Of a DNA stretch of 64,000 bases, positions 46,237-56,700 are shown one piece after another (positions within the stretch are counted from its first letter, which is position 1; each line of letters begins with the position of its first letter). The position numbers and the translations under genes are program-made. Under the pieces are notes generated by a model. It saw nothing but the letters and a program-made list of their open reading frames with translations. It made no database searches and was not told the DNA's origin. This DNA is from Pseudomonas lalucatii (GTDB lineage: Bacteria; Pseudomonadota; Gammaproteobacteria; Pseudomonadales; Pseudomonadaceae). The stretch is taken from the NCBI RefSeq assembly GCF_018398425.1, contig NZ_JADPMV010000001.1, positions 744,001 through 808,000 on the forward strand. The letters run 5' to 3'.

Positions 46237-46578
46237 TCAGGCCGGATTGATCGGGTTTTCCGGGTACCAGACGTCCATCAGCGGGCTGGCGCTGAAGTCG
46301 ATCAGCTCGCTGCGGCCCTTCAGCCAGGCCTCGACCTGGGCACGCTGCGCCTCGCTCACCGAACCACGCTTGGCCAGGCAGACCAGGCCGTAGTCGTCGC
46401 CACCCACGTAGCCCAGGCCGTTGGCTTCCATGGCGTCGCGCAGGAACTGGTCGAGGAAGTCGTCGACGGCCTCGTCGGTCAGGTCCTCTTTGAAATTCAG
46501 GTTCAGCTCGAAACCCAGCTCCTGGAATTCATCCACGCAGAGTTTCTTGCGCAGACGACGGGAACGGTTGGTAGCCAT
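46237..46578 (-). CDS. yggL: YggL (DUF469) family protein
   Basis: A 113-residue small protein of the YggL/DUF469 family. It shows the basic start TNRSRRLRKKLCVDEFQELG, the NLNFKEDLTDEAVDDFLDQF helix, GLGYVGGDDYGLVCLAKRGS, AQRAQVEAWLKGR and the end VWYPEN. E. coli YggL has been linked to ribosome assembly; the role here is not shown. The start MATNRSRRL at 46578 has AAGGATCC-type sequence ahead; the frame is open far upstream only because it lies antisense to dacB. It is divergent from dacB. Confidence 0.9.
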   Translation of the reverse strand: MATNRSRRLRKKLCVDEFQELGFELNLNFKEDLTDEAVDDFLDQFLRDAMEANGLGYVGGDDYGLVCLAKRGSVSEAQRAQVEAWLKGRSELIDFSASPLMDVWYPENPINPA

Positions 46579-46812
46579 GGAAGGATCCTCAAGGTTGATA
46601 ACGCGCGGCACTCTAGCAGTTTGCCGCCGAACATGCCCGCCCCAGTGCCCGTTCCCCCTCCGGGCGGTGCAAAAAAGTCCTGCACGCCGGTCGCGGGAGG
46701 GCCCCGGCGCAACGGCCTTCGGGCATAATGCGGGGCTGTTTGACGAACCGTTGTGGAGTCTTCCGCACATGTCGTCCGCTACCCTCCGCCCTAGCTCCGA
46801 GTCCCTCCGCAC

Positions 46813-48249
46813 ATGACCAGAACCCTGCGCCGGCTGCTGATCGCCGGCCTGCTGCTGCCACTCGCCCTGCCCCTGCCGGCGGCCGACAGCGACCGCCTGC
46901 CGAGCAAGGTGCAACAGGCCCTGAAAGCCAACAAGATCGCCCCCCGCGCCCTCTCGGTGATGACCGTGCCGCTCACCGGCCCCGGCACCCGCACGGTGGT
47001 CAATGCCGACATCTCGGTCAACCCGGCCTCGACCATGAAGCTGGTGACCACCTACGCCGCCCTGGAACTGCTGGGCCCGACCCACCAGTGGGTCACCGAG
47101 TTCCACACCGACGGCGCCCTCGAGGAGGGCGTGCTGCAGGGCAACCTCTACCTCAAGGGCGGCGGCGACCCCAAGCTGAACATGGAGAAGCTCTGGCTGC
47201 TGCTGCGCGACCTGCGCGCCAACGGCGTGCGCCAGGTCAGCGGTGACCTGGTGCTCGATCGCAGCCACTTCGTGCAACCCGAGCTGCCGGTGTTCAACGA
47301 TGACGGCGGCGACGCCAACAAGCCCTATCTGGTGACCCCCGACGCCCTGCTGGTCAACCTCAAGGCCCTGCGCTTCATCGCCCGCGCCGAGAACGGCAAG
47401 GTGCGCATCGCGGTCGAGCCGCCGATCGCCGATATCCGCATCGACAACCGCGTCAAGCTGCTCAAGCCCGGGAAGTGCCCCGGCTGGCCGGACGTGCGCT
47501 ACAACCCGGTCAAGCAGTACGACGGCACCACGGTGATCGTCAGCGGCCAGCTCGCCGAGGGCTGCAGCGCCCAGACCTACCTGTCGCTGCTCGACCACCC
47601 CAGCTATGCGGCGGGCGCCGTGCGGGCCATCTGGCAGGAACTGGGCGGCAGCATCCTCGGCCAGGATCGCATCGCCGAAGTGCCGAAAAGCGCCCGCCTG
47701 CTGGCCCGCGCCCACTCCCCCGACCTGGTGGAGATCATCCGCGACATCAACAAGTACAGTAACAACACCATGGCCCGTCAGCTGTTCCTCAGCCTCGGCG
47801 CGAAGTTCCGCAACACCGCCGACGGCGACGACGCCAAGGCGGCGCAGCGGGTGATCCGCGCCTGGCTGGCGCGCAAGGGCATCACCGCCCCGCACCTGGT
47901 GATCGAGAACGGCTCGGGCCTGTCGCGGGCCGAGCGGGTCAGCGCCCGCGAGCTCGCCACCATCCTCCAGGCCGCCTGGAAGAGCCCCTATGCCGCCGAG
48001 TTCATCAGTTCGATGCCGCTGGTGGGGATGGACGGGACCATGCGCAAGCGCCTCAAGCGCAGCGCCCTGGAGGGCCAGGCCCATATCAAGACCGGCACGC
48101 TGAACAACGTGCGCGCCATCGCCGGCTACAGCCGCGACAGCAATGGCCATACCTGGGCGGTGGTGGCGATCCTCAACGACCCCAGGCCCTGGGGCGCCTC
48201 GTCGATTCTCGACCAGGTCCTGGTGGACCTCTACCGCCAACCCAAGTAA
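46813..48249 (+). CDS. dacB: D-alanyl-D-alanine carboxypeptidase/endopeptidase DacB (PBP4)
   Basis: A 478-residue periplasmic penicillin-binding protein that trims and cuts peptidoglycan cross-links. In P. aeruginosa its loss induces the AmpC beta-lactamase. The signal peptide ends near residue 24. The three active-site motifs are present: SxxK as ASTMKLVTTY, SxN as KYSNNTMARQ and KTG as HIKTGTLNNVRAI. The peptidase S13 segments GNLYLKGGGDPKL and ENGSGLSRAERVSA agree. The short sequence TCCGCACATG occurs twice upstream, once spanning the start codon. A hairpin follows the stop. Confidence 0.94.
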   Translation: MTRTLRRLLIAGLLLPLALPLPAADSDRLPSKVQQALKANKIAPRALSVMTVPLTGPGTRTVVNADISVNPASTMKLVTTYAALELLGPTHQWVTEFHTDGALEEGVLQGNLYLKGGGDPKLNMEKLWLLLRDLRANGVRQVSGDLVLDRSHFVQPELPVFNDDGGDANKPYLVTPDALLVNLKALRFIARAENGKVRIAVEPPIADIRIDNRVKLLKPGKCPGWPDVRYNPVKQYDGTTVIVSGQLAEGCSAQTYLSLLDHPSYAAGAVRAIWQELGGSILGQDRIAEVPKSARLLARAHSPDLVEIIRDINKYSNNTMARQLFLSLGAKFRNTADGDDAKAAQRVIRAWLARKGITAPHLVIENGSGLSRAERVSARELATILQAAWKSPYAAEFISSMPLVGMDGTMRKRLKRSALEGQAHIKTGTLNNVRAIAGYSRDSNGHTWAVVAILNDPRPWGASSILDQVLVDLYRQPK

Positions 48250-48259
48250 GGCCGGAGAC

Positions 48260-48286
48260 GGGCAGCCCTGAGCAAGCGGGGCTGCC
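48260..48286. terminator. Terminator hairpin between convergent dacB and rlmKL
   Basis: GGGCAGCCC and GGGCTGCCC form a perfect 9-bp stem with a nine-base loop, between the two stop codons. It has no T run on either side but is well placed to serve both genes. Confidence 0.6.
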
Positions 48287-48298
48287 CGCCGGCATCGA

Positions 48299-50566
48299 TC
48301 AACCGCGGGCGGTCAGACGCCAGGCGCGATGGATCTTCGGGTTGCGGGCGAAGTCCGGGTCCAGGGTATCGGCGCTGATCTCCTCCACGCCGTAGCGCGC
48401 CGCCAGGCCATCATCGAGCTGGAACTTGCGGAAGTTGTTGGAGAAGTACAGCACCCCGCCGGGCGCCAGACGGGCCATGGCCAGGTCGAGCAGCTGCACG
48501 TGATCGCGCTGCACGTCGAACACCCCCTCCATGCGCTTGGAGTTGGAGAAGGTCGGCGGGTCGATGAAGATCAGCTCGTATTCGCCGCGGTCCTCCGCCA
48601 GCCAGGCCATCACGTCGCCCTGCTCCAGGCGCTGCTTGTCGGAATAGCCGTTGAGCGACAGGTTGCGCCGCGCCCAGTCCAGATAGGTCTTCGACAGGTC
48701 CACGCTGGTGGTGCTGCGTGCACCGCCCTTGGCCGCATGCACGGTGGCCGTGGCGGTGTAGCAGAACAGGTTGAGGAAGCGCTTGCCGGCGGCCTCGCGC
48801 TGGATGCGCAGGCGCAACGGGCGGTGGTCGAGAAACAGCCCGGTGTCGAGGTAGTCGGTGAGGTTGACCAGCAACTTGGCGCCGCCCTCGCTGACCTCCA
48901 TGAACTGACCCTGGGCGCCCTGGCGCTGGTACTGCCTGGTGCCTGCCTGGCGCTCGCGGCGCTTGATGATCACCTTGCTCTTGTCGACATTCAGCGCCTG
49001 GGGAATCGCCGCCAGGGCATCGAACAGGCGCGCCTGGGCCTTCTCCGGGTCGATCGAGCGGGGCGCGGCGTACTCCTGCACGTGCACCCAGTCGCCGTAG
49101 AGGTCCACCGCCAGGGCGTACTCCGGCATGTCGGCGTCATACAGGCGATAGCACTCCACCCCTTCCCGGCGCGCCCACTTGCCCAGCTGCTTGAGATTCT
49201 TCTGCAGGCGGTTGGCGAACATCTGCCCGCCCTCGCTCAGGCGGGCCTGCTCGACGACGGGGGCCGGCGCCGGCTTGAGCGGATTGCCGTTCCTGTTGTA
49301 CTGAGGCGCCTGGGGCTCGGCCTGCGCCTTGGCGACTTCGGCCTGCTCGCGTTCACGCTCGCGCTGCTCCGGGGTGCGTCGCTCGCCGGTGACGAACTGC
49401 TCCGGCTGCACCTTGATCAACAGCAGCTTGCACGGCAGCGCGCCGTTCCAGAAGGCGTACTGCTTGTGGCTGCGGATGCCCATGCGCTTGCCCAGCTCCG
49501 GCGCCCCGGTGAACACCGCCGCCTCCCAGCCGAGGCAGGCCTGGCGCAGGCGCTCGCCGAGATTCTGGTAGAGATACAGCAGGCTGGCCTCGTCGCCGAG
49601 GCGCTCGCCGTAGGGCGGATTGCTGATCACCAGGCCCTTCTGGTGCTGGTCCGGGCGCGGTTCGAAGGTGGCCAGCTCGCCCTGGTAGACCTTGATCCAG
49701 TCGCTCAAGCCGGCCCGCTCGATGTTGTTGCGCCCTGGCTGGATCAGGCGCGGATCGGCCTCGTAGCCGCGGATCCACAGCGGTGGCCTGGCCAGGCCGG
49801 CACTGGCGCGCTCCTGGGCCTCGGCATGCAGTTTCTTCCACAGCGCCGGCACATGCCCCAGCCACTGGTCGAACCCCCAGCGTTCGCGCTTGAGATTCGG
49901 CGCGATGTCCGCGGCCATCATGGCCGCCTCAACCAGGAAGGTGCCGACCCCGCACATGGGGTCGGCCAGCGCCCCGCCCTCGGCGGCGATGCGCGGCCAA
50001 CCGGCGCGGATCAGCACGGCGGCGGCGAGGTTCTCCTTGAGCGGCGCGGCGCCCTGCTGCAGGCGATAGCCGCGCTGATGCAGGCTGTGGCCGGACAGGT
50101 CGAGGGAGAGGATCGCCTCGCCGCGCTCCAGGCGCAGGTGCACGCGCAGGTCGGGATTGAGCTTGTCGATCGACGGCCGCGTGCCGTCGGCCTGGCGCAG
50201 CTTGTCGACAATGGCGTCCTTGACCTTGAGTGCGCCGAAATGGGTGTTGTCGATCCCCGAGCCGTGGCCACTGAACTCCACCGCCAGGCTGCCGCTCGGC
50301 TCCAGGTGCTCGAACCAGTCCACCGCCAGCACGCCCTGGTACAGGCTCTCGGCGTCCCGCACGGGGAAACGGCCCAGCACCAGCAGCACGCGGTTGGCCA
50401 GGCGCGACCAGAGGCACAGGCGGTAGGCGTCCTCCAGCCCGCCCTCGCCCCGAATGGCCGAGGTCTGCTCCCGCGCCTCTTCGAGCCCCAACTGGCTCGC
50501 CTCCTCGAGCAGCAGGCCTTCCAGCCCCTTGGGGCAGGTGAGAAAGAGTTCGTAGCGATCCGACAT
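48299..50566 (-). CDS. rlmL: Bifunctional 23S rRNA methyltransferase RlmKL
   Basis: A 755-residue fused enzyme. The N-terminal half (THUMP domain, then RlmL) methylates G2445 at N2, and the C-terminal half (RlmK) methylates G2069 at N7 of 23S rRNA. Marks are FLTCPKGLEGLLLEE at the start, DPMCGVGTFLVEAAMMAADI (SAM loop of the first domain), VISNPPYGERLGDE (catalytic NPPY), then FLNLFCYTATATVHAAKGG and IFIDPPTFSNSKRMEGVFD in the second domain. Length agrees with the family. It is divergent from rmf, so two ribosome genes share the 429-bp upstream region. Confidence 0.95.
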   Translation of the reverse strand: MSDRYELFLTCPKGLEGLLLEEASQLGLEEAREQTSAIRGEGGLEDAYRLCLWSRLANRVLLVLGRFPVRDAESLYQGVLAVDWFEHLEPSGSLAVEFSGHGSGIDNTHFGALKVKDAIVDKLRQADGTRPSIDKLNPDLRVHLRLERGEAILSLDLSGHSLHQRGYRLQQGAAPLKENLAAAVLIRAGWPRIAAEGGALADPMCGVGTFLVEAAMMAADIAPNLKRERWGFDQWLGHVPALWKKLHAEAQERASAGLARPPLWIRGYEADPRLIQPGRNNIERAGLSDWIKVYQGELATFEPRPDQHQKGLVISNPPYGERLGDEASLLYLYQNLGERLRQACLGWEAAVFTGAPELGKRMGIRSHKQYAFWNGALPCKLLLIKVQPEQFVTGERRTPEQREREREQAEVAKAQAEPQAPQYNRNGNPLKPAPAPVVEQARLSEGGQMFANRLQKNLKQLGKWARREGVECYRLYDADMPEYALAVDLYGDWVHVQEYAAPRSIDPEKAQARLFDALAAIPQALNVDKSKVIIKRRERQAGTRQYQRQGAQGQFMEVSEGGAKLLVNLTDYLDTGLFLDHRPLRLRIQREAAGKRFLNLFCYTATATVHAAKGGARSTTSVDLSKTYLDWARRNLSLNGYSDKQRLEQGDVMAWLAEDRGEYELIFIDPPTFSNSKRMEGVFDVQRDHVQLLDLAMARLAPGGVLYFSNNFRKFQLDDGLAARYGVEEISADTLDPDFARNPKIHRAWRLTARG

Positions 50567-50995
50567 GAGAATATCCAGTGCCTAGGGCAGTGTGAGCGGC
50601 GTGCGCGCGAGTCGACACGGCCAAAATAAGTGACAAAAAGTCGCAATGCGACCCTTCGTCGGAATAAAAAAGCCTCGCAATCGAATGCCAATCGCGATGG
50701 CACAACACCAGCACGGGCGGCGCAAACGCCCGCCCCGCCGGGGCTCTTGCAAGAACACGGTGAACCGGCCGGCCAGCCTTATGGCCTCACCCTCGGAAGC
50801 ATTACTCCCTTATGACAAAACGATCATTCACAGGCCTTCGGGCATTAGATAGAAATCTACCTAGGCCGTCGCCGCAATGGCGAGGGCGCAGGAGACCCGC
50901 GACGCCGGCAGCGGGCTCCGCCGGCAGGCTATTGTCTGCCTGACCTCGCCACGAGGTCCACGGGACATAACAGTCAACAGTGAGGGCAACACCCT
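50567..50995. promoter_or_regulatory. Divergent region rlmKL / rmf
   Basis: 429 bases with the promoters for rlmKL and rmf. Short reading frames exist but none shows coding character. rmf in other bacteria is induced by slow growth and (p)ppGpp, so a promoter is expected in the 3' half. I see no strong consensus promoter, tRNA or terminator that I would defend. Confidence 0.4.
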
Positions 50996-51211
50996 ATGAG
51001 AAGACTTAAGCGTGATCCGTTAGAAAGAGCTTTTTTGCGCGGCTATCAATACGGCATCAATGGAAAATCCCGCGAACTGTGCCCCTTCACCCTCCCTTCT
51101 GTCCGTCAAGCCTGGATTAACGGCTGGCGCGAAGGCCGCGGTGACAACTGGGACGGGCTGACCGGCACCGCCGGTATTCATCGACTCAACGAACTTCACG
51201 CTGTCGGCTGA
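50996..51211 (+). CDS. rmf: Ribosome modulation factor
   Basis: A 71-residue basic protein that joins 70S ribosomes into inactive 100S dimers in stationary phase. The family pattern is complete: MRRLKRDPLERAFLRGYQYG, NGKSRELCPF, and RQAWINGWREGRGDNWDG. A clear ATG has TGAGGGCAA ahead. The codon use at the very start (AGA, TTA) is more AT-rich than the surroundings, common for small, well-expressed genes. A strong terminator follows. Confidence 0.96.
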   Translation: MRRLKRDPLERAFLRGYQYGINGKSRELCPFTLPSVRQAWINGWREGRGDNWDGLTGTAGIHRLNELHAVG

Positions 51212-51275
51212 TTAACGAAAGGAACTTTCCGACTTCACCAAGCACGCCCCAGTTCGGGCGGCGGGCGCAAGCCCA

Positions 51276-51304
51276 AGGGCTCCCTCAGGGAGCCCTCTTT
51301 ATTT
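51276..51304 (+). terminator. Rho-independent terminator of rmf
   Basis: AGGGCTCCC and GGGAGCCCT form a perfect 9-bp stem with a TCA loop, followed by CTTTATTT. It lies 65 bp after the rmf stop and just before the convergent pyrD stop. Confidence 0.9.
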
Positions 51305-51323
51305 CCCCCGCGATCAACCCCGC

Positions 51324-52346
51324 TCAGCGCCGCGCGGCCACTATGGCATCGACCGACTCACGGATCAGCGCCGGCCCCTTGTAGATGAAGCCCGAATAGA
51401 CCTGCACCAGACTGGCGCCGGCGGCGATCTTCTCGGCCGCATGGCGCCCCTCGGTGATGCCGCCCACGGCGATGATCGGCAGTCGTCCGCCCAGCTCGCC
51501 GGCCAGCACCTCGACCGTATGGGTACTCTTGTCCCGTACCGGCGCACCGGACAAGCCACCCGCCTCGTCGGCGAACTCCAGCCCCTTGACGCCGTCCCGG
51601 GCCAGGGTGGTGTTGGTGGCGATCACCGCATCCATGCCGGTCTCGACCAGCGCCGCCGCCACCTGGGCGGTCTCCTCATCGCTCATGTCCGGGGCGATCT
51701 TGATCGCCAGCGGCACCCGCCTGCCATGCCGCCCGGCCAGTTCTTCCTGGCGCTGGCGCAGGGCCTCGAGCAGCTGCTTGAGCGAGTCGCCGAACTGCAG
51801 GCTGCGCAGCCCCGGGGTGTTCGGCGAGCTGACGTTGACCGTCACATAGCTGGCGTGGGCATAGACCTTGTCCAGGCACAGCAGGTAATCGTCCACCGCG
51901 CGCTCGACCGGGGTATCGAAGTTCTTGCCGATATTGATGCCCAGCACGCCCTTGTACTTGGCCGCCTTGACCCGGGCCAGCAGGTGGTCGACACCCTGGT
52001 TGTTGAAGCCCATGCGGTTGATGATCGCCTCGGCCTCGGGCAGGCGGAACAGCCGCGGCTTGGGGTTGCCCGGCTGCGGGCGCGGCGTCACGGTGCCGAT
52101 CTCGACGAAGCCGAAACCCAGCTGGGCAAAGCCGTCGATGGCGTCGCCATTCTTGTCCAGGCCGGCCGCCAGGCCGACCGGGTTGGCGAATTCCAGCCCC
52201 ATGACCTTGACCGGCAGACTCGCCGGCGCCTTGCTCAGCAGGCCGTTGAGGCCCAGGCGGCCACCGGCGCCGATCAGGTCGATGGACAGCTCGTGGGAGG
52301 TTTCCGGGGAGAGTTTGAACAGCAGCTCGCGGGCCAGGTTATACAT
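51324..52346 (-). CDS. pyrD: Dihydroorotate dehydrogenase (quinone), class 2
   Basis: A 340-residue membrane-associated flavoenzyme that oxidises dihydroorotate to orotate with quinone in pyrimidine synthesis. Class 2 marks are the N-terminal membrane-binding helices ([17 protein letters not shown]) and [22 protein letters not shown] and substrate residues follow in NRMGFNNQG and [15 protein letters not shown] with the catalytic Ser, then [21 protein letters not shown] and [10 protein letters not shown]. The start at 52346 (MYNLARELL) matches the family; the frame is open upstream without homology. It converges on the rmf terminator. Confidence 0.95.
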   Translation of the reverse strand: MYNLARELLFKLSPETSHELSIDLIGAGGRLGLNGLLSKAPASLPVKVMGLEFANPVGLAAGLDKNGDAIDGFAQLGFGFVEIGTVTPRPQPGNPKPRLFRLPEAEAIINRMGFNNQGVDHLLARVKAAKYKGVLGINIGKNFDTPVERAVDDYLLCLDKVYAHASYVTVNVSSPNTPGLRSLQFGDSLKQLLEALRQRQEELAGRHGRRVPLAIKIAPDMSDEETAQVAAALVETGMDAVIATNTTLARDGVKGLEFADEAGGLSGAPVRDKSTHTVEVLAGELGGRLPIIAVGGITEGRHAAEKIAAGASLVQVYSGFIYKGPALIRESVDAIVAARR

Positions 52347-52426
52347 GCTCAGCTCGATAGTGGCGAAGTCGCAAAGGCGGCGATTATACAGGCCGTGCCG
52401 CCTGGCAGCGAGGCGCACGGCCGGCT

Positions 52427-52648
52427 TCAGTCCAGGCGCCGCAGGCTGAGCAGCTCGCCCTCGGGGCTGAACTCCAGCGCGAAGGCGCCGTAGACCCCTT
52501 CATGGGTCAGGAACGGGCGGATATGATGGGCCGGCAGACTGACCCGCCGGCCGTCACGGCTTTCCACCAGGATACGACTGGCCCGTCCTTGGTAGACTGC
52601 GCGCATACGCTCGGCAGAGAGCGCGATATCCAGCAACAGACAGGGCAT
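52427..52648 (-). CDS. DUF2835 family small protein
   Basis: A 73-residue protein of the DUF2835 family, function unknown. It has [22 protein letters not shown], then a [18 protein letters not shown] core and [17 protein letters not shown] at the end. The start [10 protein letters not shown] at 52648 is the only ATG giving the family length. It lies upstream of pyrD in the same direction with 80 bp between. Confidence 0.85.
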   Translation of the reverse strand: MPCLLLDIALSAERMRAVYQGRASRILVESRDGRRVSLPAHHIRPFLTHEGVYGAFALEFSPEGELLSLRRLD

Positions 52649-52798
52649 GGAGGCACCTCGACAGATGAATCCGGCAATCTTGCCACAAGCACCGCACCAG
52701 GCCCCGTTCGGCCGCGCGAAAAGGCCCGGCCATGCCTGTGCAGCGCCGGCTCGCCTCTGCCACACTGACAGCGGTGCCCCTGGAGTGCGTAGTCGGTC

Positions 52799-53707
52799 AT
52801 GAGCCTGTCCCAGCAGCCCGCCAGCCTGAGTTCCCGCCTGACTGCCCTGGCCCAGCGCCTGGGCCTGATCGGCCGTGGCCAGCGGCAGATACTGGAGCGC
52901 GCCAGCCAGTTGCGCCTGCCCTTCGCCGCCCTGCCGCCCCCCCACGACAGCATCTGCTGGCTGGAGGGCGCGCAACTGCAGCGCCTGGTCGACCTGCCGC
53001 GCGATGCCCTGTCCGGCCCGGTGCAGGAGGACAAGGCGCAGGCCCGCGCCACACTGATGGGCGTGGTGGAACTGGAGAAACACGCCCTGGAGTCCTTGGA
53101 CCTGCGCCAAATCGACGGACTCTGCGTCTGCGACCCCCAGCACGCCTCGCTCGCCAGCTTCGAGCAGTATGCCGCCAGCGCCCCCTGTCGCCCGGTGCGC
53201 ATCATCAGCTACAAGGACTTCATCAAGACCATCAGCCTGGCTCTACCGCGCTTTCTCGCCGGTGAGCGCATCAGCCTGCGCCAGGCCGCCTGGCGCGGCC
53301 AGCGCCTGTTCTGGGCCGGCGAGCAGCACGGCGAGGCGTTTGCCTGCGCGATCGCCTATGCCCGCCGCCGCGGGCTGGAGATCACCCTGCCGGCCGACCT
53401 GAGCCGCTACCGCCTGAGTCACGAGGGCCTGGCCCAGTTGCAGCGTCACTACCATGTACAAGCGATGCCCGGCGCCGCCTGGAGCGACCCAACCTTCATG
53501 GGCCTGCTGCTGGACAAGGGCCTGCCCTATGCCCGCCTGTCCCTGCTGTGCAGCCCCGGGGCCGCCGAATTCCTCCTGCTGCCCAAGCACTCGGCCGAGG
53601 CCCGGGCCCTGGGCGAAGGCCTGCGCCTGGCCGGCGCGCCGGATGTGGTCGCCTACCTGAAGGCCCTGGCCGGCTCCGCCACGACCAGCCAGGCCGATCC
53701 GGAATAA
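52799..53707 (+). CDS. Uncharacterised Pseudomonas protein (302 aa)
   Basis: A 302-residue soluble protein that I do not recognise with certainty; it resembles a Pseudomonas-restricted DUF family. Visible features are an Arg/Leu-rich start (LTALAQRLGLIGRGQRQILE), a middle FEQYAASAPCRPVRIISYKDF, the amphipathic ISLRQAAWRGQRLFWAGEQHG and a late FMGLLLDKGLPYARLSLLC. There is no signal peptide, membrane helix or nucleotide-binding motif. It ends just before the shared terminator with gdhB and is convergent with it. Confidence 0.75.
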   Translation: MSLSQQPASLSSRLTALAQRLGLIGRGQRQILERASQLRLPFAALPPPHDSICWLEGAQLQRLVDLPRDALSGPVQEDKAQARATLMGVVELEKHALESLDLRQIDGLCVCDPQHASLASFEQYAASAPCRPVRIISYKDFIKTISLALPRFLAGERISLRQAAWRGQRLFWAGEQHGEAFACAIAYARRRGLEITLPADLSRYRLSHEGLAQLQRHYHVQAMPGAAWSDPTFMGLLLDKGLPYARLSLLCSPGAAEFLLLPKHSAEARALGEGLRLAGAPDVVAYLKALAGSATTSQADPE

Positions 53708-53731
53708 AAAAGCCCCGCACTGGGCGGGGCT
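53704..53731 (-). terminator. Rho-independent terminator of gdhB
   Basis: AGCCCCGC (53711-53718) pairs with GCGGGGCT (53724-53731); on the minus strand it is followed by TTTTTAT. It lies 21 bp after the gdhB stop and overlaps the end region of the convergent gene. Confidence 0.9.
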
Positions 53732-53752
53732 CGATTGCACCTCGGCCGTTCC

Positions 53753-56700
53753 TCAGGGCATGCAGACCCCGTGCTGGGCGCTCTGTGCCAGGTCCAGCAG
53801 TTCACGGTTGGCGACCGCATACATGGCGTAGTCGGTCCCCGTCGCCGCGCGCAGCTCGCCCAGCATGGACTTCCAGCGATTGACCAGCGGGCGGTGCTGG
53901 TCCATCCAGTAGGCCACGCGTTCCTCGATCTCCTCGGGCCCTTCGGCCATCTGCAGCACGGAAACGGTGATCGCCCGCTGCTGCCAGTCCAGGTCGTCGC
54001 GGAAGGCTTCGCGCGCCAGCGCCTGCCAGTTGTTCTCCACCGCCAGGCTACTGATCTGCTGCAGGTACCAGGAGAGCTCCAGGGCCCCGCCGCCCACGGC
54101 GAAGTAGGCCGCGGCGACCTCGGCCGGCTCCTTGCCGGTGACGTCCGACGCCTCGATGATCGGCAGCAGCGTGTACAGGTGGCTGGTGCCGGCGACCACC
54201 CGCGCCAGGGCCTCGGGTACGCCCGCCTCGACATAGGCCTGGAAGCGTGCCAGCCACTGCTCGCGGGCCGGCCCTTCGAGCAGCTCGTCCAGGCTCAGGG
54301 CCAGGGCCTCGACCCGCGGCGCGAAGTGCGCCACGTCGCGCGCCGCATCCAGCTCGTTGCGCCGGCTGCGCAGGAACCAGCGGGTGGCGCGACGGCCCAG
54401 ACGCATCAACTCGTCCATCATCTGCAGCTGCAGCTCGGCCGGCACCTGGTAGTCCAGCGCCTCGATCTGCTGCCACCAGTGCGGCAGGCGGAATACGTCG
54501 CGCACTATCACGTAGGCCCCGGCCACGTTGGCCGCGGTCATGCCGGTGCTTTCCTTCAGGCGCTGCACGAAGGTGATGCCCATGTGGTTGACCAGATCGT
54601 TGGCGATCTGGGTGCTGACGATCTCGCGCTTCAGCCGGTGGCTGCGCATGGCCTCGCCGAACTTGTCCGCCAGTTGCGGCGGGAAGGCGGTCTCCACCTC
54701 GCGGGCCAGGTAGTCGTCGTCCGGCACCGAGGACTTGAGCAGGGCCTCCTTGAGGTCGATCTTGCTGTAGGAGATCAGCACCGACAGCTCGGCTCGGGTC
54801 AGGCCGTTGCCGCTGGCCGCGCGTTCGGCCAGCTGCTCGTCGCTGGGCAGGTACTCCAGGGCGCGGTCCAGCTTGCCGGCCATCTCCAGCGCGCCGATCA
54901 GCCGGCGGTACTCGCCGATCCGCTCGCGCGCCCGGCGCTGGGCCAGGGACAGCGCCTGGGTCTGCTTATAGTTGTTGCCCAGCACCAGGTTGCCGACCGC
55001 ATCGGTCATCTCGGCCAGCAGCTTGTTGCGCTGCTTGCCGGTCATGTCGCCGGCGGTGACCACCTCGTTGACCAGGATCTTGATGTTGACCTCGTGGTCG
55101 GAGCAGTCCACCCCACCGGCGTTGTCGATGAAGTCGGTGTTGCTGGCGCCGCCACTGAGGCCGAACTCGACGCGGCCGAGCTGGCTCATGCCGAGGTTGC
55201 CGCCCTCGCCCACCACCTTGGCGCGCAGTTCGTTGCCGTTGACCCGCAGGGCGTCGTTGGCCTTGTCGCCGACATCGGCGTGGCTCTCGCTGCTGGCCTT
55301 GACGTAGGTGCCGATGCCGCCGTTCCAGATCAGGTCGACCGGTGCCTTGAGCAGGGCATTGAGCAGCTCGGTCGGGGTCAGCTTGTCGGCCTGGATGGCG
55401 AAGCGCTCCTTCATCTGCGGGCTGATGGCGATGCTCTTGGCGCTGCGCAGGAAGATGCCGCCGCCGGCGGAGATCAGGCCGGTGTCGTAATCGGCCCAGG
55501 ACGAGCGCGGCAGGTTGAACAGGCGCTGGCGTTCGACGAAGCTGCTGGCGGCATCCGGATTGGGGTCGATGAAGATGTGCTGGTGGTTGAAGGCCGCCAC
55601 CACCTGCAGCTGTTCGGACAGCAGCATGCCGTTGCCGAACACGTCGCCGGCCATGTCGCCGATGCCGATGACCGTGATGTTGTCCTTCTGCACGTTGATG
55701 CCGCGCTCGCGGAAATGTCGCTGCACCGAGACCCAGGCGCCCTTGGCGGTGATGCCCATGCCCTTGTGGTCGTAACCGGCGGAGCCGCCGGAGGCGAAGG
55801 CGTCGCCGAGCCAGAAGCCGTAGTCGGCGGCGATACCGTTGGCGATGTCGGAGAAGGTCGCGGTGCCCTTGTCCGCGGCGACCACCAGGTAGGGGTCGTC
55901 CTCGTCGTGGCGTACCACGTGGGCCGGCGGCACCAGGGCACCCTCCTTGAGGTTGTCGGTGACATCCAGCAGGCCGCTGATGAAGATGCGGTAGCAGGCG
56001 ATGGCCTCGGCCTGGACCTCGTCGCGGCTGCCGCCCAGGGGCAGGCGCCGCGGAATGAAGCCGCCCTTGGCGCCGACCGGCACGATCACCGCGTTCTTCA
56101 CCTGCTGCGCCTTGACCAGGCCGAGCACCTCGGTGCGGTAGTCCTCCTCGCGATCCGACCAGCGCAGGCCGCCACGCGCCACCTTGCCGCCACGCAGGTG
56201 CACGCCCTCGACCCGCGGCGAGTAGACGAATATCTCGTACTTGGGCACCGGCTTGGGCATCTCCGGGATGGCCCGCGGGTTGAGCTTGAAGCTGAAGTAG
56301 TCCTTGGCCTTGCCCTTGGCGCCCGGCTGGTAGTAGTTGGTGCGCAGGGTCGCCTTGATCAGGTCCAGATAGCGCCGCAGGATGCGGTCTTCGTTGAGCA
56401 CCGCGACACCGTCCAGAGCGGTGAGGATGGCCTGCTCGAGCTTCTGCTGCTTGTCTTCCAGGTCCTCGGCGCTGAGCTTGCGCGCCAGGTAGAAGCGGGT
56501 CTTGAACAGGCGCACCAGCTCGCGGGCGATGTCCACGTGGTTGACCAGGGTGCTGGCGATGTAGCCGAGGTCGAAGCCCAGGCGGATCTGCTTGAGGTAG
56601 CGGGCATAGGCCCGCAGCAGCGCCACGTCGCGCCAGGCCAGGCCGGCGGTCAGCACCAGGCGGTTGAAGGCGTCGTTCTCCGCCGCGCCCTGGCTGATGC

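Noticed and set aside
46579..48240. Long upstream extension of the yggL frame across dacB
   Set aside because: It is antisense to dacB and has no similarity; the YggL family starts at 46578.
50567..50995. A small RNA or short peptide upstream of rmf
   Set aside because: Short frames lack ribosome sites, and I could not identify a promoter-terminator pair that defines an RNA.
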